From Nocardioides sp. LHD-245 (lineage in GTDB: Bacteria; Actinomycetota; Actinomycetes; Propionibacteriales; Nocardioidaceae): a stretch of DNA of 64,000 nt. Both the position numbers and the translations under genes were made by a program. Where the stretch lies: positions 1-64,000 of the forward strand of contig NZ_JAVFWN010000007.1 of the NCBI RefSeq assembly GCF_030929495.1, given 5' to 3'. Of this stretch, positions 1-9,200 are shown in pieces. Under the pieces are notes generated by a model that saw only the letters and a list, made by a program, of their open reading frames with translations, had not been told where the DNA came from and did not search any database. How positions within the stretch are numbered: position 1 is the stretch's first letter; each line of letters begins with the position of its first letter.

Positions 1-110
1 GCGATCTCGATCGCCTCGGCACCGGTCAGGTCGTCCCATGGGGTCTGGGCCAGCTCCTGGGCATGCGCGACCACAGCGGTGGCTGTGTCGAGCGCTCCGG
101 GAGGTGTCAT
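1..110 (-). CDS. DUF222/HNH endonuclease-like protein, N-terminal fragment
   Basis: Only the first 36 codons are present; the gene runs off the left edge on the minus strand. It starts at ATG 108-110 and reads MTPPGALDTATAVVAHAQEL, then LAQTPWDDLTGAEAIEIA. The short helical start with a W followed by a small helix resembles the N-terminus of DUF222 (13E12-family) HNH proteins, which are abundant in actinobacteria. The strongest support is the perfect LexA box 13 bases upstream of the start, because 13E12/DUF222 genes of mycobacteria are known to be LexA-controlled. The identification is an inference from context and a very short peptide; another SOS gene is possible. Confidence 0.45.
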   Translation of the reverse strand, partial: MTPPGALDTATAVVAHAQELAQTPWDDLTGAEAIEI

Positions 111-122
111 GCGCTCATCTGT

Positions 123-138
123 TCGAACACCTGTTCGA
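123..138. promoter_or_regulatory. LexA (SOS) box
   Basis: TCGAACACCTGTTCGA is a perfect 6-4-6 palindrome matching the actinobacterial/Bacillus-type LexA consensus (CGAAC-N4-GTTCG). It lies 12 bases upstream of the minus-strand start codon at 110, a position suited to repress that gene until DNA damage. The half-site GTTCGAAC occurs twice in direct orientation here. Confidence 0.8.
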
Positions 139-189
139 ACGCGCAAGGGGTGGCTCGGCCTGTGGAGGAACTGGTCCGGCCATGCGCCC

Positions 190-432
190 CTACTCCGGCT
201 CGCTCTCCACGAAGGGGTGCTCGGCGACGTACTGCTCGGTGTGCCGGTACTGCTGGGCGATGTACTCCTCCAGCCGGCTGCGCTCGACGCGCCATTGCCC
301 GCGGCCACCGATCTTGATCGCCGGCAGCTCCCCGCGGCGCACCAGTGCGTAGACCTGCGCACTGGAGGTGTTGAGCATCTCGGCGACGTCGGCGAGCGTC
401 AGGAAGCGGGGTCCGTCCTGGCTGTCGGGCAT
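190..432 (-). CDS. Small helix-turn-helix (excisionase/AlpA/BldC-type) DNA-binding protein
   Basis: The 80-residue protein is a single winged helix-turn-helix of the MerR/excisionase superfamily. It contains the hallmark stretch LTLADVAEMLNTSSAQVYAL, then VRRGELPAIKIGGRGQWRVE and RLEEYI. Such stand-alone proteins bind DNA as regulators (BldC, AlpA) or recombination directionality factors. With no integrase nearby, a regulatory role is more likely. The start at ATG 430-432 gives the full domain; upstream in-frame sequence is not domain-like. It is divergent from the SAF-domain gene with about 80 bases between them, which contain a 9-bp inverted repeat that could be its operator. The C-terminal tail is acidic (ESEPE). 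Confidence 0.85.
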   Translation of the reverse strand: MPDSQDGPRFLTLADVAEMLNTSSAQVYALVRRGELPAIKIGGRGQWRVERSRLEEYIAQQYRHTEQYVAEHPFVESEPE

Positions 433-443
433 GGCCCCATCGT

Positions 444-466
444 CGCATCCGGGGGCGCCGGATGCG
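444..466. promoter_or_regulatory. Inverted repeat in divergent promoter region (candidate operator)
   Basis: CGCATCCGG at 444-452 and CCGGATGCG at 458-466 form a perfect 9-bp inverted repeat with a 5-base centre. It lies between the divergent helix-turn-helix and SAF genes, only 11 bases upstream of the helix-turn-helix start, so it could be an autoregulatory operator or a hairpin in that mRNA leader. Confidence 0.4.
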
Positions 467-510
467 GTCGGCGACACCGTGATCCTGTGGATGAGCAGGT
501 GACGTCGCCG

Positions 511-1272
511 GTGATCGCCCGGCATGATGACCCGGTGACTCGGGATCTCGGGAGTTCGACGGGCACGCCTGTTCCACCACCCGCCCAGCGGGTGGTGCGT
601 CCGGCCTGGCGCGACCCCAGGCTGTGGTTCGGGGTGCTGCTCGTGACCGGCTCGGTCGTCGTCGGGGCCCGGCTGCTCGCGGCCGCCGACGACACGGTGA
701 CGGTGTGGGCGCTCACCGGTGATCGCGGTGCCGGGACCCCGGTCGCCGCCGATGCGCTGACCGTGCGACGGGTGCGGTTCGCCGACGACGGGATGCTGGA
801 GCGCTACTTCGCCGCGGACGAGCCGGTGCCCGACGACCTGATCCTGGTCCGTGGCGTCGGCGAGGGTGAGCTGCTGGCCCGCTCGGCCGTCGGCCCGGCC
901 GGCGAGGAGGCGGTGCTGCGGGTGCCGCTCGAGGTCGCCCCCCACCGGGTTCCCCCGGACGTCGCGACCGGTTCGATCGTCGACGTCTGGCTCACCGACG
1001 GCGCCGCGGTGGGAGCTCCGCCCGACACCGCCCCTGACTCCGCGCCCGACTCCGCTCCCGGCACCGGCCGAGGCGCCGCCGGCAAGGAGGACGACGACGG
1101 GCCGGCACTCAGCGGCGTCACCGTCGTGGCCGCCCCGGCCTACGACGACGCGTTCGCCGTCACCGGCGCGCGGCAGCTCGTCGTCGCTGTCGACGACGAG
1201 CGGGCGGCCGAGTTCGAGCGGCTCCTCGGTGCCCTGCAGGACCCGGTCATCCGGATCCTGCAGCGATCGTGA
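511..1272 (+). CDS. SAF domain protein (CpaB/RcpC-like pilus assembly)
   Basis: A single N-terminal membrane segment (WFGVLLVTGSVVVGARLLAA) follows an RPAWRDPRL motif typical of actinobacterial SAF proteins. The extracytoplasmic SAF-like domain (VTVWALTGDRGAGTPV, then VRRVRF, LILVRGVGEGELLARSAV) resembles CpaB, an outer component of Flp/Tad pili. A low-complexity insert of repeated PDSA units sits near 1020-1075. The start is uncertain: GTG 511 has AGGTGA eight bases upstream, but GTG 499 and GTG 535 are in frame. The CpaE-like gene begins seven bases after the stop, so the two are probably co-transcribed. The pairing points to a Tad-type apparatus, although no CpaF/TadA ATPase or pilin is present here. 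Confidence 0.75.
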   Translation: MIARHDDPVTRDLGSSTGTPVPPPAQRVVRPAWRDPRLWFGVLLVTGSVVVGARLLAAADDTVTVWALTGDRGAGTPVAADALTVRRVRFADDGMLERYFAADEPVPDDLILVRGVGEGELLARSAVGPAGEEAVLRVPLEVAPHRVPPDVATGSIVDVWLTDGAAVGAPPDTAPDSAPDSAPGTGRGAAGKEDDDGPALSGVTVVAAPAYDDAFAVTGARQLVVAVDDERAAEFERLLGALQDPVIRILQRS

Positions 1273-1279
1273 GGCGCGC

Positions 1280-2497
1280 ATGCCGCGCGTGAGCGTCGTC
1301 CTGCTGGTGTCCTCGGGGGCGGCCTGGGAGTCGCGGGCGCTGACGGCGCTCAACGAGCACTCCGGCACCGTCCTGCTCCGGCGCTGCGTCGACGTCGCCG
1401 ACCTGCTCGCCGCCGCCCGCACCGGTCAGGCCGATGCCGCCGTCGTCGCCACCGATCTCCCCGGCCTCGACCAGGGCGCCGTCGACGATCTGGTCCAGCA
1501 CGGCGTCCGCGTGGTGGGAGTCGCCGCCGACCCCGAGCTCACCCGGCCCCGGGCCGGGCGGATCGGCATCACGACCGTGCTCGCCGCCGACCGCGCGGGC
1601 GAGCTGGCCGACCTGGTCGCCCGCCTTCCTGCCGACGCGACCCAGCCCGCCTCGTCGTACGACGACCGGTCGCTGCCCGACGCGCCGGAGTCCGCGCCGG
1701 CGCGGGCGGGCGGTCCGGCGGGCCGGGTGTTGACGGTCTGGGGAGCCGGCGGCGCACCCGGACGCACCACCGTGGCGAGCTGCCTCGCCGGTGAGCTGGC
1801 GCGCCGCGGGCTGACCACGCTGCTGGTCGACGCCGATCCCCACGGCGGCGCGGTCGCGCAGCAGCTCGGGATCCTCGACGAGGTCTCGGGGCTGCTCGCC
1901 GCCGCCCGCCTGGTCGGTGCGGGCACCCTCGACGAACGCTTCACGACGGCCCAGCGCCGTCTGTCGGACCACCTGCGGGTGCTGACCGGTCTGCCCCGCC
2001 CGGATCGCTGGGTGGAGCTGCGGCCGGGCACCCTCACGGCGATCGTGGACCGCGCCCGCCGGGACGGGCAGGTCGTCCTCGACACCGGCTTCAGCCTCGA
2101 GCCCGATCTCGGGGAGCTCACCGGACGTCCCGAGCGCAACGGTCTCACCCGCGAGGCGGTGGAGGTCGCCGACGAGCTGGTCCTCGTCGGCTCCGCCGAC
2201 CCGGTCGGCCTCGCTCGGCTGGCCCGGGCCCTGACCGAGGTCCACGAGCTGGTGCCGGACCCGCGCGTGCGGATCGTGGTCAACCGGATGCGCCCGACGC
2301 TCGGCTGGCGCGAGGGCGACGTCGTCGCGATGCTCGCCGGCTTCGGCGACCATCTCGGTGTGCACTTCCTGCCCGACGACCAGGCGGCCGTCGACCGCGC
2401 CCTCGTCGCCGGCCGGCTGCTCGTCGAGACCGGCGACGGTGCCCTCACCCGGGCGATCGCCGGCGTGCTCGACGCGATCGCGAGCGTCGTCGCATGA
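1280..2497 (+). CDS. CpaE-like MinD/ParA-family ATPase
   Basis: The 405-residue protein has a receiver-like N-terminal region (residues 1-115), then a SIMIBI/MinD-type NTPase domain. The P-loop is GAGGAPGRTT near residues 154-163, with LLVDADPHGG as the A' motif and VVLDTGFSL in the Walker B area. The C-terminal part has the usual ELVLVGSADPVGL and VRIVVNRMR elements. CpaE localises Tad pilus machinery to the membrane. Oddly, the conserved GK[ST] lysine of the P-loop is arginine (GRT), so nucleotide hydrolysis may be altered. The gene follows the SAF gene by seven bases. A secretion ATPase would be expected next but mazEF follows instead. Confidence 0.8.
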   Translation: MPRVSVVLLVSSGAAWESRALTALNEHSGTVLLRRCVDVADLLAAARTGQADAAVVATDLPGLDQGAVDDLVQHGVRVVGVAADPELTRPRAGRIGITTVLAADRAGELADLVARLPADATQPASSYDDRSLPDAPESAPARAGGPAGRVLTVWGAGGAPGRTTVASCLAGELARRGLTTLLVDADPHGGAVAQQLGILDEVSGLLAAARLVGAGTLDERFTTAQRRLSDHLRVLTGLPRPDRWVELRPGTLTAIVDRARRDGQVVLDTGFSLEPDLGELTGRPERNGLTREAVEVADELVLVGSADPVGLARLARALTEVHELVPDPRVRIVVNRMRPTLGWREGDVVAMLAGFGDHLGVHFLPDDQAAVDRALVAGRLLVETGDGALTRAIAGVLDAIASVVA

Positions 2498-2498
2498 G

Positions 2499-2523
2499 AG
2501 TCATACCGAGTTATACTGGTGAC
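2499..2523 (+). promoter_or_regulatory. mazEF promoter and candidate operator
   Basis: A consensus -10 hexamer TATACT lies at 2512-2517, six bases before ATG 2524, which predicts a leaderless mazE transcript. An imperfect palindrome, AGTcATA (2499-2505) against TATACT (2512-2517), overlaps the -10 box. This is the arrangement expected for autorepression by the antitoxin or toxin-antitoxin complex; the operator role is inferred. Confidence 0.55.
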
Positions 2524-2775
2524 ATGAAGACGGCCATCTCCGTTCCTGACGACGTGTTCGCCCGTGCCGAGCGGGTGGCGGCGCGACACGGGATGAACCG
2601 CTCGCAGTTCTACGCGACGGCGGCCAGCAGGTACGCCGACGAGTTGGAGTCCAGGGACGTCACGGCTGCCATCGACGCGGTGGTCGATGAGGCCAACGTC
2701 GATGGCTCGACCCTGTTCGCAGTGGCAGCGGGAGAGCGGCTGCTCGCCGGGATGGAGGACGAGGACGAGTGGTGA
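2524..2775 (+). CDS. mazE: MazE-type ribbon-helix-helix antitoxin
   Basis: The 83-residue protein begins MKTAISVPDDVFARAERVAA, a ribbon-helix-helix DNA-binding domain, followed by GMNRSQFYATAASRYADEL. Its acidic C-terminus (LLAGMEDEDEW) is the segment expected to bind and neutralise the toxin. The sequence closely resembles, from memory, mycobacterial MazE6. The start was chosen at ATG 2524 because a TATACT -10 box sits six bases upstream and because the ribbon-helix-helix fold begins at this Met. Its stop overlaps the start of the toxin gene. It should autoregulate the operon. Confidence 0.9.
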   Translation: MKTAISVPDDVFARAERVAARHGMNRSQFYATAASRYADELESRDVTAAIDAVVDEANVDGSTLFAVAAGERLLAGMEDEDEW

Positions 2776-3119
2776 ACCGTGGCGACGTGTACTGGTGCCA
2801 CTTCGGGGACCCGGTCGGCAGTGGCCCGGCCAAGCGGCGTCCCGTCGTGGTGGTCCAGTCCGACGACTACAACCGGAGCCGGCTCGCCACCACGATCGTG
2901 ACGACGCTGACCTCGAACACCGCGTTGGCCGCCATGCCCGGCAATGTCTTCCTCCCTGCGCCGGACACCGGGCTGTCGAAGGATTCCGTGGTCAACGTGA
3001 CCACCCTCGCGACTGTTGACCGTCGCGACCTCGACACCCGTCCGGTGGGGCGACTCGCGGACCACCTGATGGACGAGGTCGATCGCGGGATCCGAGGGGT
3101 GCTCGCCCTGCCCCGGTGA
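2769..3119 (+). CDS. mazF: MazF/PemK-family endoribonuclease toxin
   Basis: The 116-residue protein has the PemK fold signature: RGDVYWCHFGDPVGSGPAKR, then RPVVVVQSDDYN, TIVTTLTSNT and FLPAPDTGLSKDSVVNVT. It closely resembles recalled MazF6 of mycobacteria, an mRNA interferase that inhibits translation when its antitoxin is degraded. The GPAKRRPVVVV segment contains the conserved catalytic arginine. Start GTG 2769 has GGAGG ten bases upstream; GTG 2772 is the alternative. The reading frame overlaps mazE by seven bases, so expression is translationally coupled. The gene lies between pilus-type genes and a giant RHS toxin gene. Confidence 0.9.
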   Translation: MVNRGDVYWCHFGDPVGSGPAKRRPVVVVQSDDYNRSRLATTIVTTLTSNTALAAMPGNVFLPAPDTGLSKDSVVNVTTLATVDRRDLDTRPVGRLADHLMDEVDRGIRGVLALPR

Positions 3120-3245
3120 CCCGATCGGCGCCTGGATGCGGGACCCGACTCTTGGCGAGTCCTGTGAAAAATGGTTCCGATGGGCTGTGGCCTTCGTGTC
3201 GACCGTGGCGTGTGATCGACGTCTCGGCGTTCCCGGAGGTGGGCC
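3120..3245. other. Intergenic region upstream of the RHS toxin gene
   Basis: This 126-base stretch contains a small hairpin (GACTC-ttggc-GAGTC near 3147-3161) that could weakly terminate mazEF, and a good ribosome binding site GGAGGT a few bases before ATG 3246. No clear -10/-35 pair was identified. Confidence 0.4.
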
Positions 3246-6200
3246 ATGGCAGAGCACAGGACGACTCGATCAGGCGGGTTCGTGGTGCGCTGGGCGCGCC
3301 GACGCGGCGGGCTGGTGGCGCTGATCGTCGCGGCCGTGCTGGTCACCTCGGTGGTCGCGGTCGTCGCGGTGACGGCGGATCGGGAGGAGCCGTGGACGCC
3401 GTTCGACGTGGCCGGCAAGCGCGTCGACACCGAGGCCGACCCGATCGATCCGATGAAGCGCCCGGCGGGTGCCAAGGGTGTCGATCTGGGCGAGCCCGAG
3501 GCTCCGGCCGACAGTGGCCCGGGGCGCGACGAGATCAAGCCGGCCCAGGCGAAGAAGCAGTGTGCCGCGCCGGAGCAGGTCCCGGGCCCGGACGCCGCCA
3601 AGGGTGCGCTGGGCGACGTGCTGGCGGGTCTCGCCGAGGCCGAGGAGGTCTGCGCCTACTCCGAGACCGGTCAGGCCGAGGATCTGGTGGACGCGGTGCC
3701 CCTGGCGCTGGCGGACGGTGCGGTGGCTGCACCCGCACCCGCACCCGCGACCACGGAGGACCAGGCGGAGGGACCCGCAGCGGCGACCCCGCCCGAGACT
3801 CCTGCCGGGACCCCGACCGATGAGCCGGCCGACGAGCCGGGCACCGAGACACCGCCCGCGAGCGACCAGCCCGACGAGGACGTCCCCGCGCCCAGCCCCA
3901 CGCAGGAGTCCTCCCGTGGGGCGCGCAGCGACGACACCGTGGTGGGTCAGGACGCCGGCCGGGTGCGGCCCGCCGCCGCCCGCGGCTCCCCGGCCGACCT
4001 CGACCGCGTCCTGACGCCGGTGCCCGCTGTGAGTCGATCGCAGCAGGTGCCGGCGTCGTCGTCTCGGCGGGCAGCGGCCGCGGCCGTGCCGCCGGCGGGG
4101 GAGTACCTGTCCCCGAACTGGGTGCAGGCGGCCACCTCGACCCGACCGCCCGCGCTGACCTACCCCGCGATGGCGTACGACGAGGCGCGCGGCCAGGTGG
4201 TGCTGTTCGGCGGCACCCTGACCGCGGGCGGCTACAGCGACCAGACCTGGACCTGGGACGGCGTCACCTGGACGCAGCGGACCCCGGCCACGAGTCCGGG
4301 AGCCCGCACCCGCGCGACGATGGCCTGGGACCCGGTGGGTCAGCAGGTCGTCATGTTCGGCGGCCAGACGGCGGGCGCGACGCCGGTCAACGAGGTGTGG
4401 GCCTGGGACGGCACGACCTGGGCGTCGGTCTCCGCGACCGGCACGCCGCCGTCGGCCCGGACCGGCGCGTCCATGGCCTACGACAACGCCCGCTCAGCCT
4501 TCGTGGTGTTCGGCGGGCAGACGTCGTCGACCACGGTGGTCAACGACACCTGGCAGCTGAAGAACCCCGGGTCCGGCTGGGCCTGGACCCAGATCCAGGC
4601 CGCCGGGGCGTCGGGTGCGCCGGCCGCCCGGATGGACCACCGGCTCGCCTACTCGGCCTCGACGAGCCAGCTCGTGCTCTTCGGCGGCGCGACGCCGCCG
4701 TGCACCACGGCGTGCTCGATCCTCGGCGACACCTGGACCCTGGGGACGGGGGCGTCGTCCTGGACGTCGCAGTCGCCCACCCACGTCCCGCCGGCACGCG
4801 CCAGCCACGCGATGACCTTCGACCCCGCCCTGGGCGCCGTGGTGATGTTCGGCGGCGCCGACTACAGCGGCAGCAGCCTGGTGCTACGCAGCGACACCTG
4901 GGCCTGGACGGGGGCGGACTGGTCCGAGGCGGTCGGCATCGCCTCGCCGACGGGCCGGGCGGGATCGGCCCTCGCGGCCGGGCCCGGCGGCCAGGTCGTG
5001 CAGTACGGCGGGCACGCCGGCGGCGCGTCGTACCTCGACGAGACCTGGAGCTACAACGCCGCGCTCCCCGTCCTCGGCATCGACGTCGAGCGGGCCTCGG
5101 ACCCGTCGCGCCCCGGCGACGACATCTGGACCGGCGACACCATCCGGGTCCAGATCACGGCCGCGAACGCCGGTGTGGACAGCATCGACGCCGGCGACCA
5201 GGTCTCGGTCGTCTCGGCGCTCCAGGAGGACGTGCTGGCGGCCGGCACGGACTTCCGGTGGGGTGCGAGCGGAAGCCTGAGCACGATCGGGGCCTGTGGC
5301 TCCGGCGTCACCGCCGTCTGCGGGCTGGTCGAGAACCTGACCGCCACGATCGGCAACATCCAGATCCCGCCCGCTGGTCTGCGGGTGGGCGAGTTCCTCG
5401 CCGCCGTCACCGGCGGACCGAAGGGCTGCCACCTCGTCGACATCCCCGCGATCGCCTCCTCGCTGCTGGGCGGATCGGCGCCGGTCGCCAAGCCGATCAC
5501 CGTCTGCGGCGGCGGCCTGGGCCTCGAGGACTGGTGGACCTACGACACCACCGACCTGGGCGGTGGCGGCAGTGCCAGCGTCAACGTCGCCAACGGCAAC
5601 CTCGTCGTCAAGCAGTACGACACCGACCCGGTGCAGGCGCCGGGTCAGCTGGCCATCGGTCTCGGCCGGGTCTACAACTCGCAGGACCTGATGTCCGGCG
5701 GCGGGCCGATCGGTGCCGGCTGGCAGTTCGACGTCGGCGGCACCGGCGCCACGGCCACCGGCTTCGGCATCGCCGGCCTCAAGCTGCCCAACCTGCAGAA
5801 CGTGAAGCGGCCGCTGTCGATGACGTACGTCGACCGCGACGGCACCCGGCACGTCTTCAAGCTCCGGTCGCTGGGTGCGTCGATCGGCAACCTCAGCCTC
5901 CCCATCGACCTCACCGGCCAGCAGGGGCTGCTCGACTCGATCCTCGGCCTGCTGAACCCGGCGACCCTGCCGTACGCGCTGTCGTCGATCGTCGAGGGGC
6001 TGGCCTACACCAACCTGTGTCTCGACAAGGCCTACACCGGGCCGCCGGGATCCAACATGTTCCTGTTCCGCTACATCGGGATGGGCAACAACAACTGCAC
6101 GACGCCCGCCCAGAGCGGCGAGCTGACCCTCGGCTGGTCGCTGATCCACCCCAACCGGATGCGCTACGACTTCAACCAGGGCGGCGATCTCGTCCGGGTC

Positions 6201-9200
6201 ACCGATCCGGCCGGCCAGCAGCTCGTCTACGACCCGAGCTTCCAGTACGGCCCGACCGACATCGTCACGTCGTCGTGCGAGACCGGCGCCGCGTGCCCCA
6301 AGGTCACCATCGCCTACGACAAGACGCCGCTCTCCACGGACCGGCTCGTCGAGGTGAAGGACACCGCGGGCCGGGTGACGACGTACGTCGTGTCCCGAGA
6401 TCTCACCCTGCCGTTGCTGCGTGAGGTCTGGGAACCGGGCAACCCGTACACCACGACCGCGGGAGCGCGGCCGTCCTCGGCCTACACCTACGCCTCGGCC
6501 GGCAACCCGTGCGCGGGCTCGGTGGGTGGCACCATCACGTCCGGTCAGCTCTGCTCGGTCACCGACGCGAACGGCGAGAAGACGACGTTCTCCTACGTCG
6601 AGGCGCCGGCCGGACCGGACCGCATCGCGATGGTCAAGGACCGCCGCGCCAATGCGAGCGGCGGCGACGCCCACGGTCTCGCCACGAAGTACACCTGGAC
6701 CGACTCGAGCAGTCGGGAGAACCCGGGCACCTACCTCGCGACGGCCGACATGGCGGCGCCGGACGATCTGTCGTCCTGTGGCACGACCTGTCACCGCATC
6801 CGCTACAGCGACATCGACAGGTGGGGCCGCGTCGGTCAGATCGCCGAGGGCACCACCGGCGGCACCGACCCGAACGATCCCGGCAGTGGCATGTACGCCG
6901 CGCAGACGGGCTACTTCTGGGACGGCATGGGCGACGCCGAAGGCGGCGGCATCGCGTCGTGCTCGCAGCCGACGGTCACCATGAACCACAACCTGTGCCA
7001 GGTCATCCGGCGTGCGGAGCCGACCGAGGAGCCGTTCGTGCCGGGCGAGGTGGGCACCGGGACCTTGTCGGGAGTCGCCGTGCACGACCAGGCGACCGAC
7101 TACCTGTACGGCGACTTCGGCCAGCGACTGCGCGAACGCGTGCTGCTCGACGCCACCCAGCCGTGGACGGACGCCAACTCCGCGATCACCACGTGGGGCA
7201 GTCACGAGCAGTACTTCGACGCGGGCACCGGGCAACGGGCCTTCAACAACCATGTCGTCGGCGACGGGCAGGTCGAGTCGAGCGCCGGCGGCGGCACCTA
7301 CCGGCAGGCGGTGATGCAGGACAACCCCGCGGCGTACTGGCGGCTCGACGAGGCCAGCGGGACGACGATGACCAGCCAGACCGGGACCAAGCACGGGGTG
7401 TACGGCCCCGGCATCACCTACGGCGAACCGGGCGTGGTGCACGGCAACGCCGCCGTCGGTGAGCGGGTCGCGGGCTGGACCGGGTTGGTGTCCCCGTTCA
7501 ACGGCTTCGCCCACGGGACCTCGGCGTCGGGCTCCGACTTCACGGTCGAGACCTGGATGAAGACCGCGAACACCGGCGCGGAGTACGCCTTCCAGTGGGG
7601 AGCGTCGTCCACGGCGTACGCGAGCGTCGGCCGGGTCTCCGGTGGACTGCCGTTCGTCGCGCTCTACTCCAACCTGCTCGCCGGGGAGTCGTTGGTCGTC
7701 TACACCCCGACCTCGGTCGCCGACGACGCGTGGCACCACGTCGTGTACCGCTACAACGGCTCCGGATCCGCGTCCGGGGTGCAGATCTGGATCGACGGCC
7801 AGCAGGCACCCACGGTCACCTACTCCGACACCCTGGCCGGCTCATTCTCCACCGACCTCTCCGCCGGCACCCTCGGCTACTCCGTCAATGCGGGGGCCAC
7901 GCTCGACGAGGTCGCGGTCTACCCGACCACGCTGTCGGGGGCGCGGATCGAGGCGCACTACAGCGCGGCCCGCGGGGCGACCCGGGTCAAGGCGGACACG
8001 CTCTACGCGGTCGTCGACGAGATCCAGGAGCTGTCGCCGCGGGGCAACGAGTCGGCCAACGCCGGCAAGTGGGGCGAGTACCTCACCTCCATCCGCCGGG
8101 ACCTGCCCGGCGACGGCGTGCTCAGCTCGACCAACAAGGTGGCCGGATCTTCGGTGTGCGGCACGGCGGTGCGCGGCAACACCGGCCTGGTGTGCGAGGT
8201 CGACGCGCCGGCGGCCGAGGGCGTCTCGCGGGGCGTGTGCGCGCTGCCGACCAGCAACCTGCCGGTCGGCAGCCCGACCGCGCCGACCCCGTCGCCGTCG
8301 TACGCCTCCTCCTGCACGACCTACGAGTACACCAACCTCGGTCAGCGCAGCCTGATGCGCACCCCGAAGGCGAACGCGGCGTCGAGCTCCGGGTCACTCA
8401 AGCCGGCTACCGAGTACCGCTACTACCCGGTGGTGACGACCTGCACCGGCGAGGCACGCAAGGCCTGCGACCTGTCCGGATCCGGGTCCGCCGGCGGCTG
8501 GCTCAAGGCGGTCGTCGACCCCGAGGGCGAGAAGATCGTCTACGCGTACGACGTCGCGGGCAATGTCGCCCGCACCTGGGACCGCAATGCCGCCCAGGGC
8601 AAGGACCTCACCGCCGCCTGGGCCGACGCGACCGCGCCGCCCACGACGCGCTTCGTCGACACCGTCTCCGCCAACCCGGTCACCTCCGACGCGCTCAGCG
8701 TCTCCAACACCGCCCTCGTCGCCATCGCCCCCGACGGCACCGTCACCGGTGCCGGCAGCAACGCGAGCGGGGAGCTCGGCGACGGCAGTACGTCGAACCG
8801 GAAGACCCCCGTCCGTGCGGATCCGATGACCAATGCCGTCCAGGTCGTGCAGACCGCGACGGGTACGACCTCCGGGTGTGCGTCCACCGTCTACCTGACC
8901 GGTGGCGGCGAGGTCTGGGTGACCGGAGCCGGCACGACCCGGCCCGAGAGGCGCACGGGCCTGCCGTCGGGCATCCTCTCGATCGCGGCCGGCGGCTGCC
9001 ATCTGCTCGCGCTCGACTCCGAGGGCGGACTGTGGGCCTGGGGAGCCAACGGCTCCGGGCAGATCGGCAACGGCTCCACCTCCTCCGTCGGCACGCCGGT
9101 CAAGGTTCTCGACGACGTGTCGACCATGGCCGGCGGCAACCTCAGCTCGCTGGCCGTGAAGACGGACGGAACGACCTGGGCCTGGGGTGCGAACAGCACC

